A stretch of 64,000 nucleotides of DNA from Terriglobus roseus (GCF_900105625.1 NZ_FNSD01000001.1:1116001-1180000), one strand, 5' to 3'; positions 1 through 10,228 are shown, counted from the stretch's first letter. Numbers and translations are program-made. Notes: generated by a model from the sequence alone, not told the origin.

Positions 1-152
1 AGCACCAGGTCGATCTTCATACGCTGAAGGGCATCGACAGCTTCCGCAACGGAGCCGCACTCGCCCGCCACCTCCACTTGCGGGATCGCCCGGACATCGT
101 CGCGGATGCCGGACCGGATGAGGTGCTCGTCTTCAACGATCAGCAGTCGCAC
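1..152 (-). CDS. Response regulator receiver domain, N-terminal fragment (gene runs off the left edge)
   Basis: The reverse strand reads VRLLIVEDEHLIRSGI from a GTG at 152-150, preceded by a GGGAGGAG ribosome binding site. The acidic pair of a receiver phosphorylation pocket (VED) is visible, and the fragment ends near the beta-strand that would carry the phosphoacceptor aspartate. Its start lies inside the 3' end of the upstream sensor kinase gene, with a 20-base overlap, so the two are translationally coupled and form a two-component pair. With a LytS-type kinase, a LytTR DNA-binding output domain would be usual, but that part lies outside the window and is only inferred. Confidence 0.85.
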   Translation of the reverse strand, partial: MRLLIVEDEHLIRSGIRDDVRAIPQVEVAGECGSVAEAVDALQRMKIDLV

Positions 153-1311
153 GTTGCTCCTCCCGTGAGTTCACGGTCTCGCGATCCTCTCGGAACGGGA
201 TCTCAATCAGGACTTCGGTGCCCCGTGGCTCAGCACCCCGGATGGTGATCGAGTGATCACCGGGATACATGCGTTCGAGTCGCTCGCGCGTGGAACTGAG
301 TCCGATGCCAATCCGGTGGATCTTTGTCTGCTTCTCGAATCCCGTTCCGTTGTCGCTCACCAGCAGACGCAGTTGTTTGCCCCCTGCGCTTACCTGCACA
401 CGAATGACGCCGTCATGCCGCACATCGCGCATGCCGTGAATGACAGCGTTCTCGACGAGGGGCTGCAGAAGGAAGGTTGGCAACAAGCCTGCCTCTGCGT
501 TGCGGTCCACGTCGATCTCGAAGTCCAGCCGGTCGCCGAAGCGCATCTTCTCCAGTGCGATGTAATGCCGAAGCAGCGCAATTTCGTCCGCCACAGTCGT
601 CTCAGCACCGGAGTCTGTTCGTAGCACCGCACGTAAGAGGTCGCCGAGCTTTGCCAGCATCCGGCTTGCAACGACAGGGTCCTGGCGCGTGAGCACCGAG
701 ATGTTCTGCAGGCTGTTAAAGAGGAAGTGCGGGTTCAGCTTCGCCCGCAGCACCTCAAGTTGAGCCTGGTTCAGACTCGCCTCCAACAGGCTTTTCTCCA
801 GGCCCAGTTGTACTGCCTTATGTTTCTGCTGCTGCAACTGGTAGAAAGCCCGTATGGAGTAGGAAGCACCAACGCTGAGCCAGAAGAAGAACTCCCCAAT
901 CGCCAGCTCGTAGAACGAGAAGCTTTTAAAGCGCGCCCATGGAAACGGGCGGCCAGAGAGCCAGAGTGCGCCGGCGAAGGAGAAACGCATCAAGGGTGCT
1001 GCGACAACACAGACGGGTATGCTCGCGAGCGCCAGCTTTGCCGTGTGGCTGAGCCACTGTTCGCGGCCGAGCGGAAGATGGCGCTCCAAGCGGAAGGCGA
1101 TCGCTGAGAACACTCCCCATGGCATGAAGCATGCGATGTAAGCGATCCAGAAGATGAAGTCGCTACGATTGGCAGCAGGCGACGTCAGGAAGCCACGAAG
1201 GGATCCGACCGCTCCGATGAGCGCCCAGATGAGCGTGAGGGTACCGACACCGGGATAGCGGACGTGATCCGCATCCGTCGACGTTCTCGTTAAGGGTTCG
1301 CGCTCTGCCAA
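133..1311 (-). CDS. LytS/YehU-type membrane sensor histidine kinase
   Basis: A 392-residue integral-membrane kinase. About four hydrophobic segments fill the first 160 residues, followed by a short coiled coil rich in Q, L and E. The dimerisation/phosphoacceptor motif LNPHFLFNSLQNIS (near residue 190) is diagnostic of the His_kinase family (PF06580). An HATPase domain follows, with the N box LVENAVIHGM and G boxes SDNGTGFE and GIGLSSTRERLERMYP. No separate extracytoplasmic sensor domain is seen, so the membrane part probably senses the signal. The 3' end overlaps the next gene, a response regulator, by 20 bases. Members of this family control cell-envelope or nutrient responses; the signal here is unknown. 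Confidence 0.93.
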   Translation of the reverse strand: MAEREPLTRTSTDADHVRYPGVGTLTLIWALIGAVGSLRGFLTSPAANRSDFIFWIAYIACFMPWGVFSAIAFRLERHLPLGREQWLSHTAKLALASIPVCVVAAPLMRFSFAGALWLSGRPFPWARFKSFSFYELAIGEFFFWLSVGASYSIRAFYQLQQQKHKAVQLGLEKSLLEASLNQAQLEVLRAKLNPHFLFNSLQNISVLTRQDPVVASRMLAKLGDLLRAVLRTDSGAETTVADEIALLRHYIALEKMRFGDRLDFEIDVDRNAEAGLLPTFLLQPLVENAVIHGMRDVRHDGVIRVQVSAGGKQLRLLVSDNGTGFEKQTKIHRIGIGLSSTRERLERMYPGDHSITIRGAEPRGTEVLIEIPFREDRETVNSREEQRATADR

Positions 1312-1627
1312 GTGATCCGCTCCCGCATCAGCTCAATCGCCCACGCTCGTTGGAGCGCTCGTCTTTACCATGATGCAGCTTTTCACCGAAACGAAACGAA
1401 TCACTTTGGTGAACACACCCTCGTCACGGGCGAACAGCACCTCGTGGCTGACGAACTGCCCGGACGACGCGCAACGGTTCCCCCGGCTCGCTGAGGCGTT
1501 GACCCGTCAAAACAGTCAGTTCGCCAAGTTCTGGCAGACTCAATCGACTCCTGAGCGCACACTTGCATTCGTCGGGAGTATTCGCAGAAATCTCTCACTC
1601 GCCGATGAAGCAACGGAGCGGAGAAAT
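1312..1627. other. Intergenic region between divergent kinase and sugar dehydrogenase genes
   Basis: About 315 bases between the start of the kinase gene and the chosen start of the PQQ-type dehydrogenase. An open frame runs through from 1370, but it encodes no signal peptide or recognisable sequence, and the downstream ATG at 1628 has both a ribosome binding site and a signal peptide. I read this as the divergent promoter region. No clear operator or hairpin was recognised. Confidence 0.5.
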
Positions 1628-3280
1628 ATGGCTAAGTCACGCTTGGTGAATCGAGTCGTTTGGGGATTGGGGCTGACTGTCGCGGTCGCTACCACGGCAG
1701 CAGCTCAGACTGCGCCGAAAGCACTTACAGCTCGGCTCTCTGACTTTGTGGAGATGCCGCTTACAGGTCACGACGCTCGGTCTCAGCCGGCGCGGATCAA
1801 CTTCCTGGTTGAAGAACCTGGACAGAATCGACTCTTCGTCAGCGACTCAAGCGGTCCTCTCTACATTCTGGATAAGAAGACACACCAACCGGTCGTCTAC
1901 CTGGACTTCGACGGTTCAGGCAACGGTAAGGGTCTGTTCCCACGGTTCATCGCGGACTTCAGTTTTGCAAGCGGACTGCTGGGATTCACCTTTGATCCCG
2001 ACTACGCTCGGAACGGCATCTTCTACACTCTCCACCTGGAGGATGTAGCATCCACGGCACCTGCCGGCCTCAAGGGTGGCGTGATGGCTGGACTTGATAC
2101 GTCAAAATACACGCCGACCAAGGGGGTATTTACCCCCTCTGGGCCGGCCGCCATTACGCGTGAAGCCGTGCTGGTGGAGTGGACAGACAAGAACATCAAG
2201 GACACCAAGTTTGAAGGCACGGCCCGCGAGATCTTGCGCGTTCAGTTGCTGAACGGCATCCATCCGACGGACGACGTCACGTTCAATCCGACGGCGCGCC
2301 GCGGCGATGCGGACTGGCGTGTGCTCTACGTTTCCACCGGCGATGGCGGTACTGGAGAATTGACTGATGTGCGCCGCCTAAATCCGCAACGTCTCGATCA
2401 CTTCGGCGGAAAGATCATTCGCATCGTGCCTGACCTGAAGGAGCATGTTGCGAACAGCGAAGTGAGCGAGAACGGGCAATACCGCATCCCCCGGGACAAT
2501 CCGTTCTTTGCAACGCCCGGTGCTCGCAAAGAGATTTGGGCCTATGGCATGCGCAATCCGCATCGCATGACCTGGGACGTGGAGTCACCACGTCAAGCCA
2601 ACCTGCTGGCCTTCGTCATCGGAGCGAACGGCGGCAACCCCGTACGTTACGAGACCATCGACATCATTAAGCGCGGTGCCAACTATGGCTATCCGCTCCG
2701 TGAAGGACCGGAGTTCCGGGCAGAGAGTCCGATCTATGGGCCACTAGCAGCGGATAAGACATTGCCACTGCGAATCTCCGATACCGTGGTGATGAATGAC
2801 CGCGTGCCGATGCAGGATTCCGCGCTTGCCTATAAAACTTCGGTGGAAGGCAACGCCATCGCAGGCGGCTTCGTCTATCGCGGAAAGAAGTGGCCTGCAC
2901 TGCAGAGCTGCGTGGTCTTTGGCGATATCACCAGTGGCAGGATCTTCTATGCCAAGGTGGCCGACCTTGTTTCCGCAACCGATGGAGATCCGACGACTCT
3001 CGCTCCATACACGGAGATCAAGACCGACCTGCCGCAGATCGCGGCAGAGCGGGCAAAGATTCGCGTAGCTGCATTACCACCTGCTGCTGCGCCTCCAACC
3101 GCTACGCCGCCCGCGGCCGGTACACCGGCTGCTCCTCCATCGGCTGCGGCAGCTGCGTTCCGCGCAGCACGCAGCTTTCCGCCTCGAACGGATATGCGGC
3201 TCGCAACCGACAGTGATGGCGAGATTTATGTCATGACCAAGAGCGACGGTGTGATACGCCGCATCGAAAGCATTCAGTAG
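1628..3280 (+). CDS. PQQ-dependent sugar dehydrogenase family protein (exported)
   Basis: A 550-residue protein. ATG 1628 is chosen because GGAG precedes it closely and it opens a signal peptide (VVWGLGLTVAVATTAAAQ). The mature part is a six-bladed propeller of the glucose/sorbosone dehydrogenase type (PF07995): EEPGQNRLFVSDSSG, GLLGFTFDPDYARNGIFYT, VLYVSTGDGGTGE, EIWAYGMRNPHRMTWD and ANYGYPLREGPEF are characteristic. The usual ordered loop is replaced near the C-terminus by an Ala/Pro-rich linker (about residues 475-515), followed by the last strand DGEIYVMTKSDGVIRRIE. Such enzymes oxidise sugars or alcohols in the periplasm, passing electrons to the respiratory chain. The substrate cannot be read from sequence. 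Confidence 0.85.
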   Translation: MAKSRLVNRVVWGLGLTVAVATTAAAQTAPKALTARLSDFVEMPLTGHDARSQPARINFLVEEPGQNRLFVSDSSGPLYILDKKTHQPVVYLDFDGSGNGKGLFPRFIADFSFASGLLGFTFDPDYARNGIFYTLHLEDVASTAPAGLKGGVMAGLDTSKYTPTKGVFTPSGPAAITREAVLVEWTDKNIKDTKFEGTAREILRVQLLNGIHPTDDVTFNPTARRGDADWRVLYVSTGDGGTGELTDVRRLNPQRLDHFGGKIIRIVPDLKEHVANSEVSENGQYRIPRDNPFFATPGARKEIWAYGMRNPHRMTWDVESPRQANLLAFVIGANGGNPVRYETIDIIKRGANYGYPLREGPEFRAESPIYGPLAADKTLPLRISDTVVMNDRVPMQDSALAYKTSVEGNAIAGGFVYRGKKWPALQSCVVFGDITSGRIFYAKVADLVSATDGDPTTLAPYTEIKTDLPQIAAERAKIRVAALPPAAAPPTATPPAAGTPAAPPSAAAAAFRAARSFPPRTDMRLATDSDGEIYVMTKSDGVIRRIESIQ

Positions 3281-3367
3281 CAATCAGCACCGGAGCTAAC
3301 GGGACCGCGTCTGATTGCAAGACTTCCCTGACACGGGGTAGAACCAAACCCTCTTGACACTAACTAA

Positions 3368-4378
<1,011 letters not shown>

Positions 4379-4387
4379 CAGCGGCAT

Positions 4388-4421
4388 GTCGCAGCGTACG
4401 GGAACCATCGTACGCTGCGAC
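4388..4421 (+). terminator. Perfect 13-bp hairpin after the aldo/keto reductase gene
   Basis: GTCGCAGCGTACG at 4388-4400 pairs exactly with 4409-4421 across an 8-base loop, starting 9 bases after the stop codon. There is no T tract on the + strand, so it could be a Rho-assisted terminator, an mRNA-stabilising structure or an attenuator before the next gene at 4445. Confidence 0.5.
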
Positions 4422-4444
4422 TGCGCAGAGGATGGATAAACCCC

Positions 4445-5302
4445 ATGAAGAAACTGGTGCTGACAGGCGTTCTTCTTGTGGGAACATTGCCTGGTCTCCA
4501 CGGTCAGGGCACGAAAGACGAAGGCGCAATCAAGATCTGGCGAAGTGGTACGCAAACTTCGCGCCAGGGACCAGCTGAGCACTTCACCGGTGCAGTACGA
4601 GTGGATCCGCTCTTTGAGGCGATATCTCCCGCACGAGCAGCGAGTTCACTGGTCTCCTTTGAGGCTGGTGCACGCACTGCCTGGCATACGCATCCTCTTG
4701 GGCAGATGTTGATCGTCACCACAGGGACCGGCCGAGTGCAACGCTGGGGCGATCCAGTAGAGGAGATTCGCACGGGCGATGTCGTGTGGATCCCGCCGGG
4801 GCAGAAGCACTGGCATGGGGCTGCTCCAGGGAGCGGCATGGCGCATATCGCAGTGGTGGAACAGTTGAACGGGCAATCCGTGACGTGGGCGGATAAAGTT
4901 ACGGACGAGCAGTACGCCGGGCCCATCGCCAAAGAAAAAGAAGGGCGAGAACCGGCTGCACCGGCTCAGCCGAAGCCGCGGCCATCGCAGCAGGCCATGG
5001 GCGATTTCGCCCCAAAGCTCGCGAGCATAACGGACGATGTGCTCTACGGCGACATATGGGAGAGGCCGGAGATCTCCAAGCGTGACCGCAGCATTATCAC
5101 CGTTGCCGCACTCATCGCGATGAATCGTCCGGACCAACTTCGTTCGCATCTTGGACGGGCACGCGACAACGGCGTGACGCAGGCAGAAGTGGTGGAGATC
5201 ATTACGCACCTGGCCTTCTATGCGGGATGGCCGAATGCAGTCTCCGCCATTGCTGTCGCAAGAGATGTCTACGCAAAGCCCGCTTCGGAGCGCAGCAGGT
5301 GA
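4445..5302 (+). CDS. Exported cupin / carboxymuconolactone-decarboxylase-domain fusion
   Basis: 285 residues with a signal peptide (KKLVLTGVLLVGTLPGLHGQ). Residues about 60-150 are a cupin with the metal-ligand pattern AWHTHPLGQ, an RTGDVVWIPPGQKHWHGA turn and two further histidines. After a Pro/Ala/Glu-rich linker, residues about 185-280 are a carboxymuconolactone decarboxylase (CMD, PF02627) domain: ERPEISKRDRSIITVAALIA and VTQAEVVEIITHLAFYAGWP. The CxxC pair of peroxidase-type CMD proteins is absent. Stand-alone versions of both domains are common, and fusions are known in proteobacteria and acidobacteria. A role in detoxifying or converting lactone or quinone-like products of the neighbouring oxidases is inference only. 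Confidence 0.9.
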   Translation: MKKLVLTGVLLVGTLPGLHGQGTKDEGAIKIWRSGTQTSRQGPAEHFTGAVRVDPLFEAISPARAASSLVSFEAGARTAWHTHPLGQMLIVTTGTGRVQRWGDPVEEIRTGDVVWIPPGQKHWHGAAPGSGMAHIAVVEQLNGQSVTWADKVTDEQYAGPIAKEKEGREPAAPAQPKPRPSQQAMGDFAPKLASITDDVLYGDIWERPEISKRDRSIITVAALIAMNRPDQLRSHLGRARDNGVTQAEVVEIITHLAFYAGWPNAVSAIAVARDVYAKPASERSR

Positions 5303-5376
5303 ACTTGGAAACGCTTTCTTCCAAGCCGGCGGCTCGCTCATTCTTGTATTGAGCTTCCCAAGTTCGACGAAGTCGC

Positions 5377-6720
5377 CTACTTGCCCGTGTACGCAACTCG
5401 CCACACGATATTGGATCCGTCGTCCACGATGATCAAGGCTCCGTCTTTTGCCGTGGTGATGCCCACTGGACGGCCCCACACGCCGCCTTCTGAATTCACA
5501 AAGCCGGTCACGAAGTCCTCATACTCCCCGGTTGTTGGCTTTCCATTTTTCATCGGGATATGCGCTACTTCGTACCCGGTGCGTGGCTCCCTGTTCCAGG
5601 AGCCGTGCTCGGCAGCAAAGATGTCTCCCGTTGCCACGCCGGGCATGGCTTTGCCGTCGTAAAAGGTCATCTGGAGCGAGCCGTTGTGAGGTTGCATCAG
5701 AACGTCCGGAGTGATCACCTTGCTCTGCAGCTCGGGATGTTTGCCCGCATGTCGTGGGTCTTGGATACCGCCGCTGGGACCGCCCATGTAGAACCATGGC
5801 CAGCCGTAAAAGCCGCCTTCCTTCACGCTCGTGATGTAGTCGGGGACAAGATGATTGCCCAACTGGTCGCGCTCGTTGACGGAGCACCACAGATCTCCCG
5901 TGATGGGATTAATGGCTTCGCCAACGCAGTTCCGGATACCGCTGGCGAACACCTTCACAAATGTGCCGTCCGGCTTGTATTCGAGCACGTCGGCCCGGTG
6001 AAATTCGCCAGGATGTGTGTCGGGATCATCGACGTTCGATCCCGATCCGACCGAGACGAACATGCGGGAATCATCTTTCGAGAAGACCACATCGCGCGTG
6101 AAGTGCCCGCCGGCACCTGGGAGATCCTTCACGATTACCTCAGCGGGTCCGGATGCCTTCATCTGGCCGGGGGTATACGGGAAGCGAACAACCGAGCTGA
6201 TGTTTCCGACATAGACATACTTCGGATTCTTCGCAGGCCAGAAGCTGAGGCCGAAGGCGCGATCCATGCCTGTGTCTGCAAAGACCGCGCGCTGCGCGGC
6301 TTTCCCGTCGGGGCCGACCCCGCGCAACACAACGATCGTCTTTGCAGCCACGTCGACAACGAACAGGTCACCGTTGGGAGCAGTTCGCACAAGGCGTGGC
6401 TGTTTGAAGTCACCTTCGGCGTAAAGCGTCACCTTGTAGCCTGGCTTCGCGATCGGCACGGCGCCATTTCTGGCGACGATCGCAGGGAATCTCGCCACAG
6501 ACTCCTCCGGGTGTGGCGCCGGGATGTCCGCGTAGGTGAGTAGCACTCGGTTGCCGGGCTTTTCGTCGGACCACGTCTCAAAAGCCGCCTCGTGCGTCTT
6601 CACGGTCTGGCCGACAGCGCGTGAAGCCGAGGTCAGGACGAGGACGCTGAGACAGCCGGCAATCACCAGCGTCGGCACCATTGCGCACCGCTTGCCGAAT
6701 GAATTGCCTGTAACTGCCAT
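5377..6720 (-). CDS. Sorbosone-dehydrogenase-like PQQ propeller protein (exported)
   Basis: 447 residues from the ATG at 6720, chosen over an open frame reaching back to 6852 because GGAGGG precedes it and a signal peptide follows (LVIAGCLSVLVLTSASRAVGQ). It matches the L-sorbosone/aldose dehydrogenase subgroup: GYKVTLYAEGDFKQPRLV, GHFTRDVVFSKDDSRMFVS, NERDQLGNHLVPDYI, GGFYGWPWFYMGG and the final GGVWGRPVGITTAKDGAL. The enzyme would oxidise an aldose or alcohol substrate in the periplasm. It is convergent with the cupin-CMD gene and divergent from the carboxylesterase gene, so it may share a control region with the latter. It is distinct in sequence from the propeller enzyme at 1628. Confidence 0.88.
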   Translation of the reverse strand: MAVTGNSFGKRCAMVPTLVIAGCLSVLVLTSASRAVGQTVKTHEAAFETWSDEKPGNRVLLTYADIPAPHPEESVARFPAIVARNGAVPIAKPGYKVTLYAEGDFKQPRLVRTAPNGDLFVVDVAAKTIVVLRGVGPDGKAAQRAVFADTGMDRAFGLSFWPAKNPKYVYVGNISSVVRFPYTPGQMKASGPAEVIVKDLPGAGGHFTRDVVFSKDDSRMFVSVGSGSNVDDPDTHPGEFHRADVLEYKPDGTFVKVFASGIRNCVGEAINPITGDLWCSVNERDQLGNHLVPDYITSVKEGGFYGWPWFYMGGPSGGIQDPRHAGKHPELQSKVITPDVLMQPHNGSLQMTFYDGKAMPGVATGDIFAAEHGSWNREPRTGYEVAHIPMKNGKPTTGEYEDFVTGFVNSEGGVWGRPVGITTAKDGALIIVDDGSNIVWRVAYTGK

Positions 6721-7258
6721 CGAGTCCCTCCGTGCATAAGAAGGTAGCGGTTGGTCGTCCCTGAAGTCCTTTGGTGCTCTCATGATTCTCTCCCAGGCTG
6801 CACACGCGTCTTCTAGAGGACGCAATACACACCGCCCCCAGGACGTCACCATTGAAACCTAACCTGCTCAATTTTTCACCACAATTGGCGAACGGCTCCC
6901 GAGATGTGGTGAACGGGTCGTCCCGCATGGTGGACGCAAGGCACGAAGCAGGAACCCTTGTTCCTGGCTTAAAAAAAGACATCGGAACTCTTGTGTCTCC
7001 AGTGATGGCTTGCAGCAGGTTCCCGCCTTGCGCACAGGTCCGCGCAGCGTCTTCGTTCCCCATTCCTACAGGTGCGTTCGCCCTCGAAAAGTGCCCGTTG
7101 GCCGATTCGGTGAGACGCGGCCTTCCGCCATGGAGCAGACTATCGACGGCGACGCGTCTGAAGCGTCGCAACCAACGGGCACGCTGTAACTCCAATCCAA
7201 GGGCCCTCAGCAAGTTGCAGACCCTGGCATCGGTTATCAGCACGGAAAGGGACATCAC
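6721..7258. other. Intergenic region between divergent dehydrogenase and esterase genes
   Basis: About 540 bases. Open frames exist on both strands but show no ribosome binding site, no domain and Arg/Ser-rich composition typical of noncoding GC-rich DNA. A small inverted repeat, CAGGAAC (6949-6955) with GTTCCTG (6960-6966), is followed by an A-tract at 6970-6976; it could be an operator. Otherwise nothing recognisable. Confidence 0.4.
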
Positions 7259-8905
7259 GTGAAGCCGAAAGCATTTGTTGTCCGACTTACTTTGTTACTC
7301 GCACTTCGGCAGGGAGCATTTGCGCAGGAAACTCCGAACGCCCCAGCCACCGCCGCTTCGATCACTTCGCCCGTCCGAACGGCTTCCGGAATGGTGCGCG
7401 GCGTGACAGATGGCGACGTGAACGCCTTCAAGGGAATCCCTTTTGCCGCGCCGCCCGTTGGAGCAAACCGTTGGCGTGCTCCACAACCTTTGCCCGCCTG
7501 GCAAGGCGTGCGTGATGCAGACAAGTTCAGTGCTGATTGCGCGCAGGGTGGCTTCCGTCCTGGCGCTGCCATGTCGCCAACATCATCGGAAGATTGCCTG
7601 TACCTGAATCTGTGGCGGCCTGCGGATACGAAGCCGGGCGCGAAGCTGCCCGTGATGGTCTGGATCTATGGCGGCGGCTTCACCGGTGGTTCCAGTTCCT
7701 CACCCAATACGTCAGGCACACAGTTTGCGAAGCAGGGCATCATCCTTGTTACTGCGAATTACCGCGTCGGAAGGTTCGGTTTCTTCGCCCACCCTGCCCT
7801 CAGCGCAGAGCACACGGACGAACTCAAGGGCAACTACGCTTACATGGATGAGATCGCGGCACTCAAGTGGGTGCAGCAGAATATTGCCGCGTTTGGGGGC
7901 GACCCTAGAAACGTCACCATCTTTGGCTTCTCCGCAGGCGGTGTCTCGGTACATAGCCTGATCACTATACCGATGGCGCGCGGGCTGTTTCAGAAGGCCA
8001 TCGTTGAGTCTGGCGGTTCGCGTGACAGCGTTCTTACGGCTCGCCCAATGCGCAAGGATGGCGCCGACCCGAACTACCCCGTGTCGGCTGAGACGATCGG
8101 GATCCAGTTTGCCAAGTCCATGGGAATCGAAGGAAGCGATCAAGCCGCTCTCGCGAAGCTCCGTGCCCTCACGGCAGAAGAAGTTCTACGGGGCGCGCCG
8201 GGCGCAACCGCACCGTCGTATGAGACGACTCCCATTCTCGATGGCAAGTTGATCACGGAGACCGCGGAGTCTGCCTACAAGGCCCACCACCAGCCGCGTA
8301 TTCCGATCATGATGGGAAGCAACAGCGCGGATACGGCAGGCAACCGTGTGAAGGCCACATCGAAGGAACAACTCTTCGCCCGCTTTGGTCAGTGGAGCGC
8401 CCAGGCGAAGGCGGCGTATGACCCGGACGGTACGAAGGATCTGGCGACTCTCGTCGCCGAGGCAAACAACGACTTCGGTCAGGCTGAACCCGCTCGCTTC
8501 GCAGCAAACTCCTTTGCAAGCATCGGCGCACCGGCTTATCGCTATCGCTTCTCTTACGTTCCGGCCGCGATGCGGGAGAGACTGCGCGCTGGAACACCGC
8601 ACGGCGGCGAGATCGCCTTTGTTTTCGGAACGCTGACAGCCAGCGGCTTCGGGCCACCGCCCCCTCCACCAACGCCGCAGGATGAGGCAGTTTCGCACAT
8701 GGCGCAAGGCTACTGGGTGAACTTCGCGAAGACCGGCGATCCAAACAGCAAAGGCATGCCAGTTTGGCCACGCAACGATCCAAATAAGGATCTAATCTTT
8801 GAGTTCCATCCCGACGGTTCGGCGTCTGCGGTTCCCGATACCTGGAAGCCTCGTCTCGACGTCATGCAGTTGGCCACCGAATCAGGCAAGCGCGCCGACC
8901 TGTAG
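7259..8905 (+). CDS. Type B carboxylesterase (exported)
   Basis: 548 residues from a GTG with GGAAAGGG upstream and a signal peptide (TLLLALRQGAFAQ). It is a carboxylesterase/lipase-family alpha/beta hydrolase (PF00135). FKGIPFAAPPVGANRW is the N-terminal signature, SEDCLYLNLWRPA follows, YGGGFTGGS is the oxyanion loop, the nucleophile Ser lies in GFSAGGVSV (the usual Glu before Ser is Phe), and the catalytic His is in GTPHGGEIAFVFG. The C-terminal MAQGYWVNFAKTGDPN block is also typical. It would hydrolyse carboxylic or aromatic esters in the envelope. It stands 44 bases before a cupin gene and upstream of the aldehyde oxidoreductase genes, so the products may feed those enzymes. Confidence 0.93.
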   Translation: MKPKAFVVRLTLLLALRQGAFAQETPNAPATAASITSPVRTASGMVRGVTDGDVNAFKGIPFAAPPVGANRWRAPQPLPAWQGVRDADKFSADCAQGGFRPGAAMSPTSSEDCLYLNLWRPADTKPGAKLPVMVWIYGGGFTGGSSSSPNTSGTQFAKQGIILVTANYRVGRFGFFAHPALSAEHTDELKGNYAYMDEIAALKWVQQNIAAFGGDPRNVTIFGFSAGGVSVHSLITIPMARGLFQKAIVESGGSRDSVLTARPMRKDGADPNYPVSAETIGIQFAKSMGIEGSDQAALAKLRALTAEEVLRGAPGATAPSYETTPILDGKLITETAESAYKAHHQPRIPIMMGSNSADTAGNRVKATSKEQLFARFGQWSAQAKAAYDPDGTKDLATLVAEANNDFGQAEPARFAANSFASIGAPAYRYRFSYVPAAMRERLRAGTPHGGEIAFVFGTLTASGFGPPPPPPTPQDEAVSHMAQGYWVNFAKTGDPNSKGMPVWPRNDPNKDLIFEFHPDGSASAVPDTWKPRLDVMQLATESGKRADL

Positions 8906-8949
8906 AACCGGCATCCATGACCCAGCAAGCAGAGAAGGAGAATCCCTCA

Positions 8950-9411
8950 ATGAAAATGAAGCTTCTGACCAGTGCATTCGCCCTGAGCATCGCGATCCTC
9001 CCGCAAGCCCAGGCACAGACAGCGGACCCTATCTTCCCCAAGGGCGAGCTCTCTACGGTCAAGAATCACACGGGTGACATCTGGCTGAATGAACTCAGCG
9101 TGGGGGACAGCACCTTCGATCCGACCATCGCAGCAGCGACCTACGGTCCCGGAGCGAAGCTTGATTGGCATATCCATCCCGGAGGCCAGGTGCTGCTCAT
9201 CACGGAAGGCACCGGTTACTACCAGGAACGCGGTAAGCCGGTCCAGATCGTACACAAAGGCGATGTGATCAAGAGCCTGCCGGGAGTGGAGCACTGGCAC
9301 GCCGCCGCTCCCAAGAGCACCTTCGCCTACATCGCGGTGTCCCCCACGGCGAAGGGCAAGACCATCTGGCGCGAACCCGTCAGCGACAAGGATTACAACA
9401 GCGTGCAGTGA
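8950..9411 (+). CDS. Exported single-domain cupin protein
   Basis: 154 residues starting at ATG 8950 (AGAAGGAG upstream), with the signal peptide LLTSAFALSIAILPQAQAQ. The mature protein is one cupin barrel with the metal-binding pattern LDWHIHPGGQVLLI, GDVIKSLPGVEHWHAAAP and a late aromatic tail. It resembles the cupin half of the fusion protein at 4445 (shared AWHTHP/DWHIHP, HWHGAAP/HWHAAAP, AHIAV/AYIAV), so the two are paralogues within one cluster. The function is not known; secreted cupins of this kind often sit beside esterases, CMD proteins and oxidoreductases. Confidence 0.88.
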   Translation: MKMKLLTSAFALSIAILPQAQAQTADPIFPKGELSTVKNHTGDIWLNELSVGDSTFDPTIAAATYGPGAKLDWHIHPGGQVLLITEGTGYYQERGKPVQIVHKGDVIKSLPGVEHWHAAAPKSTFAYIAVSPTAKGKTIWREPVSDKDYNSVQ

Positions 9412-9560
9412 GTACTCGACGTCCCGCAGCGGTGCTGGCCATCAAGGTCCAGACGACGAGTACGCCGCGCAGCACCAGAGCCTGATCAACTGCCAGAGAC
9501 CCTTTGGCGACGGACACTCCGCCACCCTTGTGCTCCCTCTGCACGCTTCAAGGAGGATGC

Positions 9561-10214
9561 ATGCCTACGCACGAAGACGATGCGACAACGATGACAACTT
9601 TAGGCAAGCTAAGCCGGCGATCCTTTCTGGGCCGTGCTGGTGCCGTAGGTGTTGCAACCGCCACGGCAGCAGTGGCGGCCCCGCTCGCCTCCGCAATGGA
9701 TGCTCCGACGACTCAGGATGCAACTCCTGTAGATGTTCCTGTCGGCACCATAGCCACAACACTGAAGGTCAACGGCCGCGTCCACAAGGTCCAGATCGAC
9801 CCTCGGGCTACGGTCCTCGACACGCTGAGAGAGTCCCTGCACCTGACCGGCACGAAGAAAGGCTGCGATCACGGCCAATGCGGAGCGTGCACCATTCACC
9901 TCAATGGTCAGCGGGTAAACAGCTGCCTTTTGCTGGCAACGATGCAGACGAACGCAGAGATCACCACGATTGAAGGCCTGGGCACGCCCGACAAGATGCA
10001 CCCGATGCAGGCTGCTTTCGTCGCCCATGATGGCTACCAGTGCGGCTACTGCACCAGCGGACAGATCATGAGCGCCACGGCCTTGCTTAAGGAATCCTGG
10101 GGACCTGACGATGAAGACGTCCGCGAAGCGATGAGCGGGAACATCTGCCGTTGCGGAGCCTACCCCAACATCGTCGCCGCCGTGCAATCCTGCCGTCGCA
10201 ACGGAACCCTTTAG
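9561..10214 (+). CDS. paoA: Aldehyde oxidoreductase, 2Fe-2S subunit (PaoA-like, Tat-exported)
   Basis: 217 residues from ATG 9561 behind a perfect AGGAGG. A twin-arginine signal (LSRRSFLGRAGAVGVATAT) precedes a plant-type [2Fe-2S] domain with GCDHGQCGACTIHLNG and a partner Cys in VNSC. A second, helical [2Fe-2S] domain follows with YQCGYCTSGQIM and GNICRCGAYPNIV. This is the small subunit of the xanthine-oxidase-family PaoABC enzyme, in which electrons pass from the Mo site through the clusters to FAD. The Tat signal is expected to carry the folded complex to the periplasm. The three subunit genes are tightly spaced in the order Fe-S, FAD, Mo. Confidence 0.95.
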   Translation: MPTHEDDATTMTTLGKLSRRSFLGRAGAVGVATATAAVAAPLASAMDAPTTQDATPVDVPVGTIATTLKVNGRVHKVQIDPRATVLDTLRESLHLTGTKKGCDHGQCGACTIHLNGQRVNSCLLLATMQTNAEITTIEGLGTPDKMHPMQAAFVAHDGYQCGYCTSGQIMSATALLKESWGPDDEDVREAMSGNICRCGAYPNIVAAVQSCRRNGTL

Positions 10215-10228
10215 AGAGGACATGACCT

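Noticed and set aside
6949-6977. Rho-independent terminator in the dehydrogenase-esterase gap
   Set aside because: The A-tract is on the wrong side for minus-strand termination and no plus-strand gene ends there.
6852-7262. 136-codon plus-strand frame in the divergent region
   Set aside because: No ribosome binding site, Ser/Arg-rich composition, overlaps the esterase start and the dehydrogenase promoter region.
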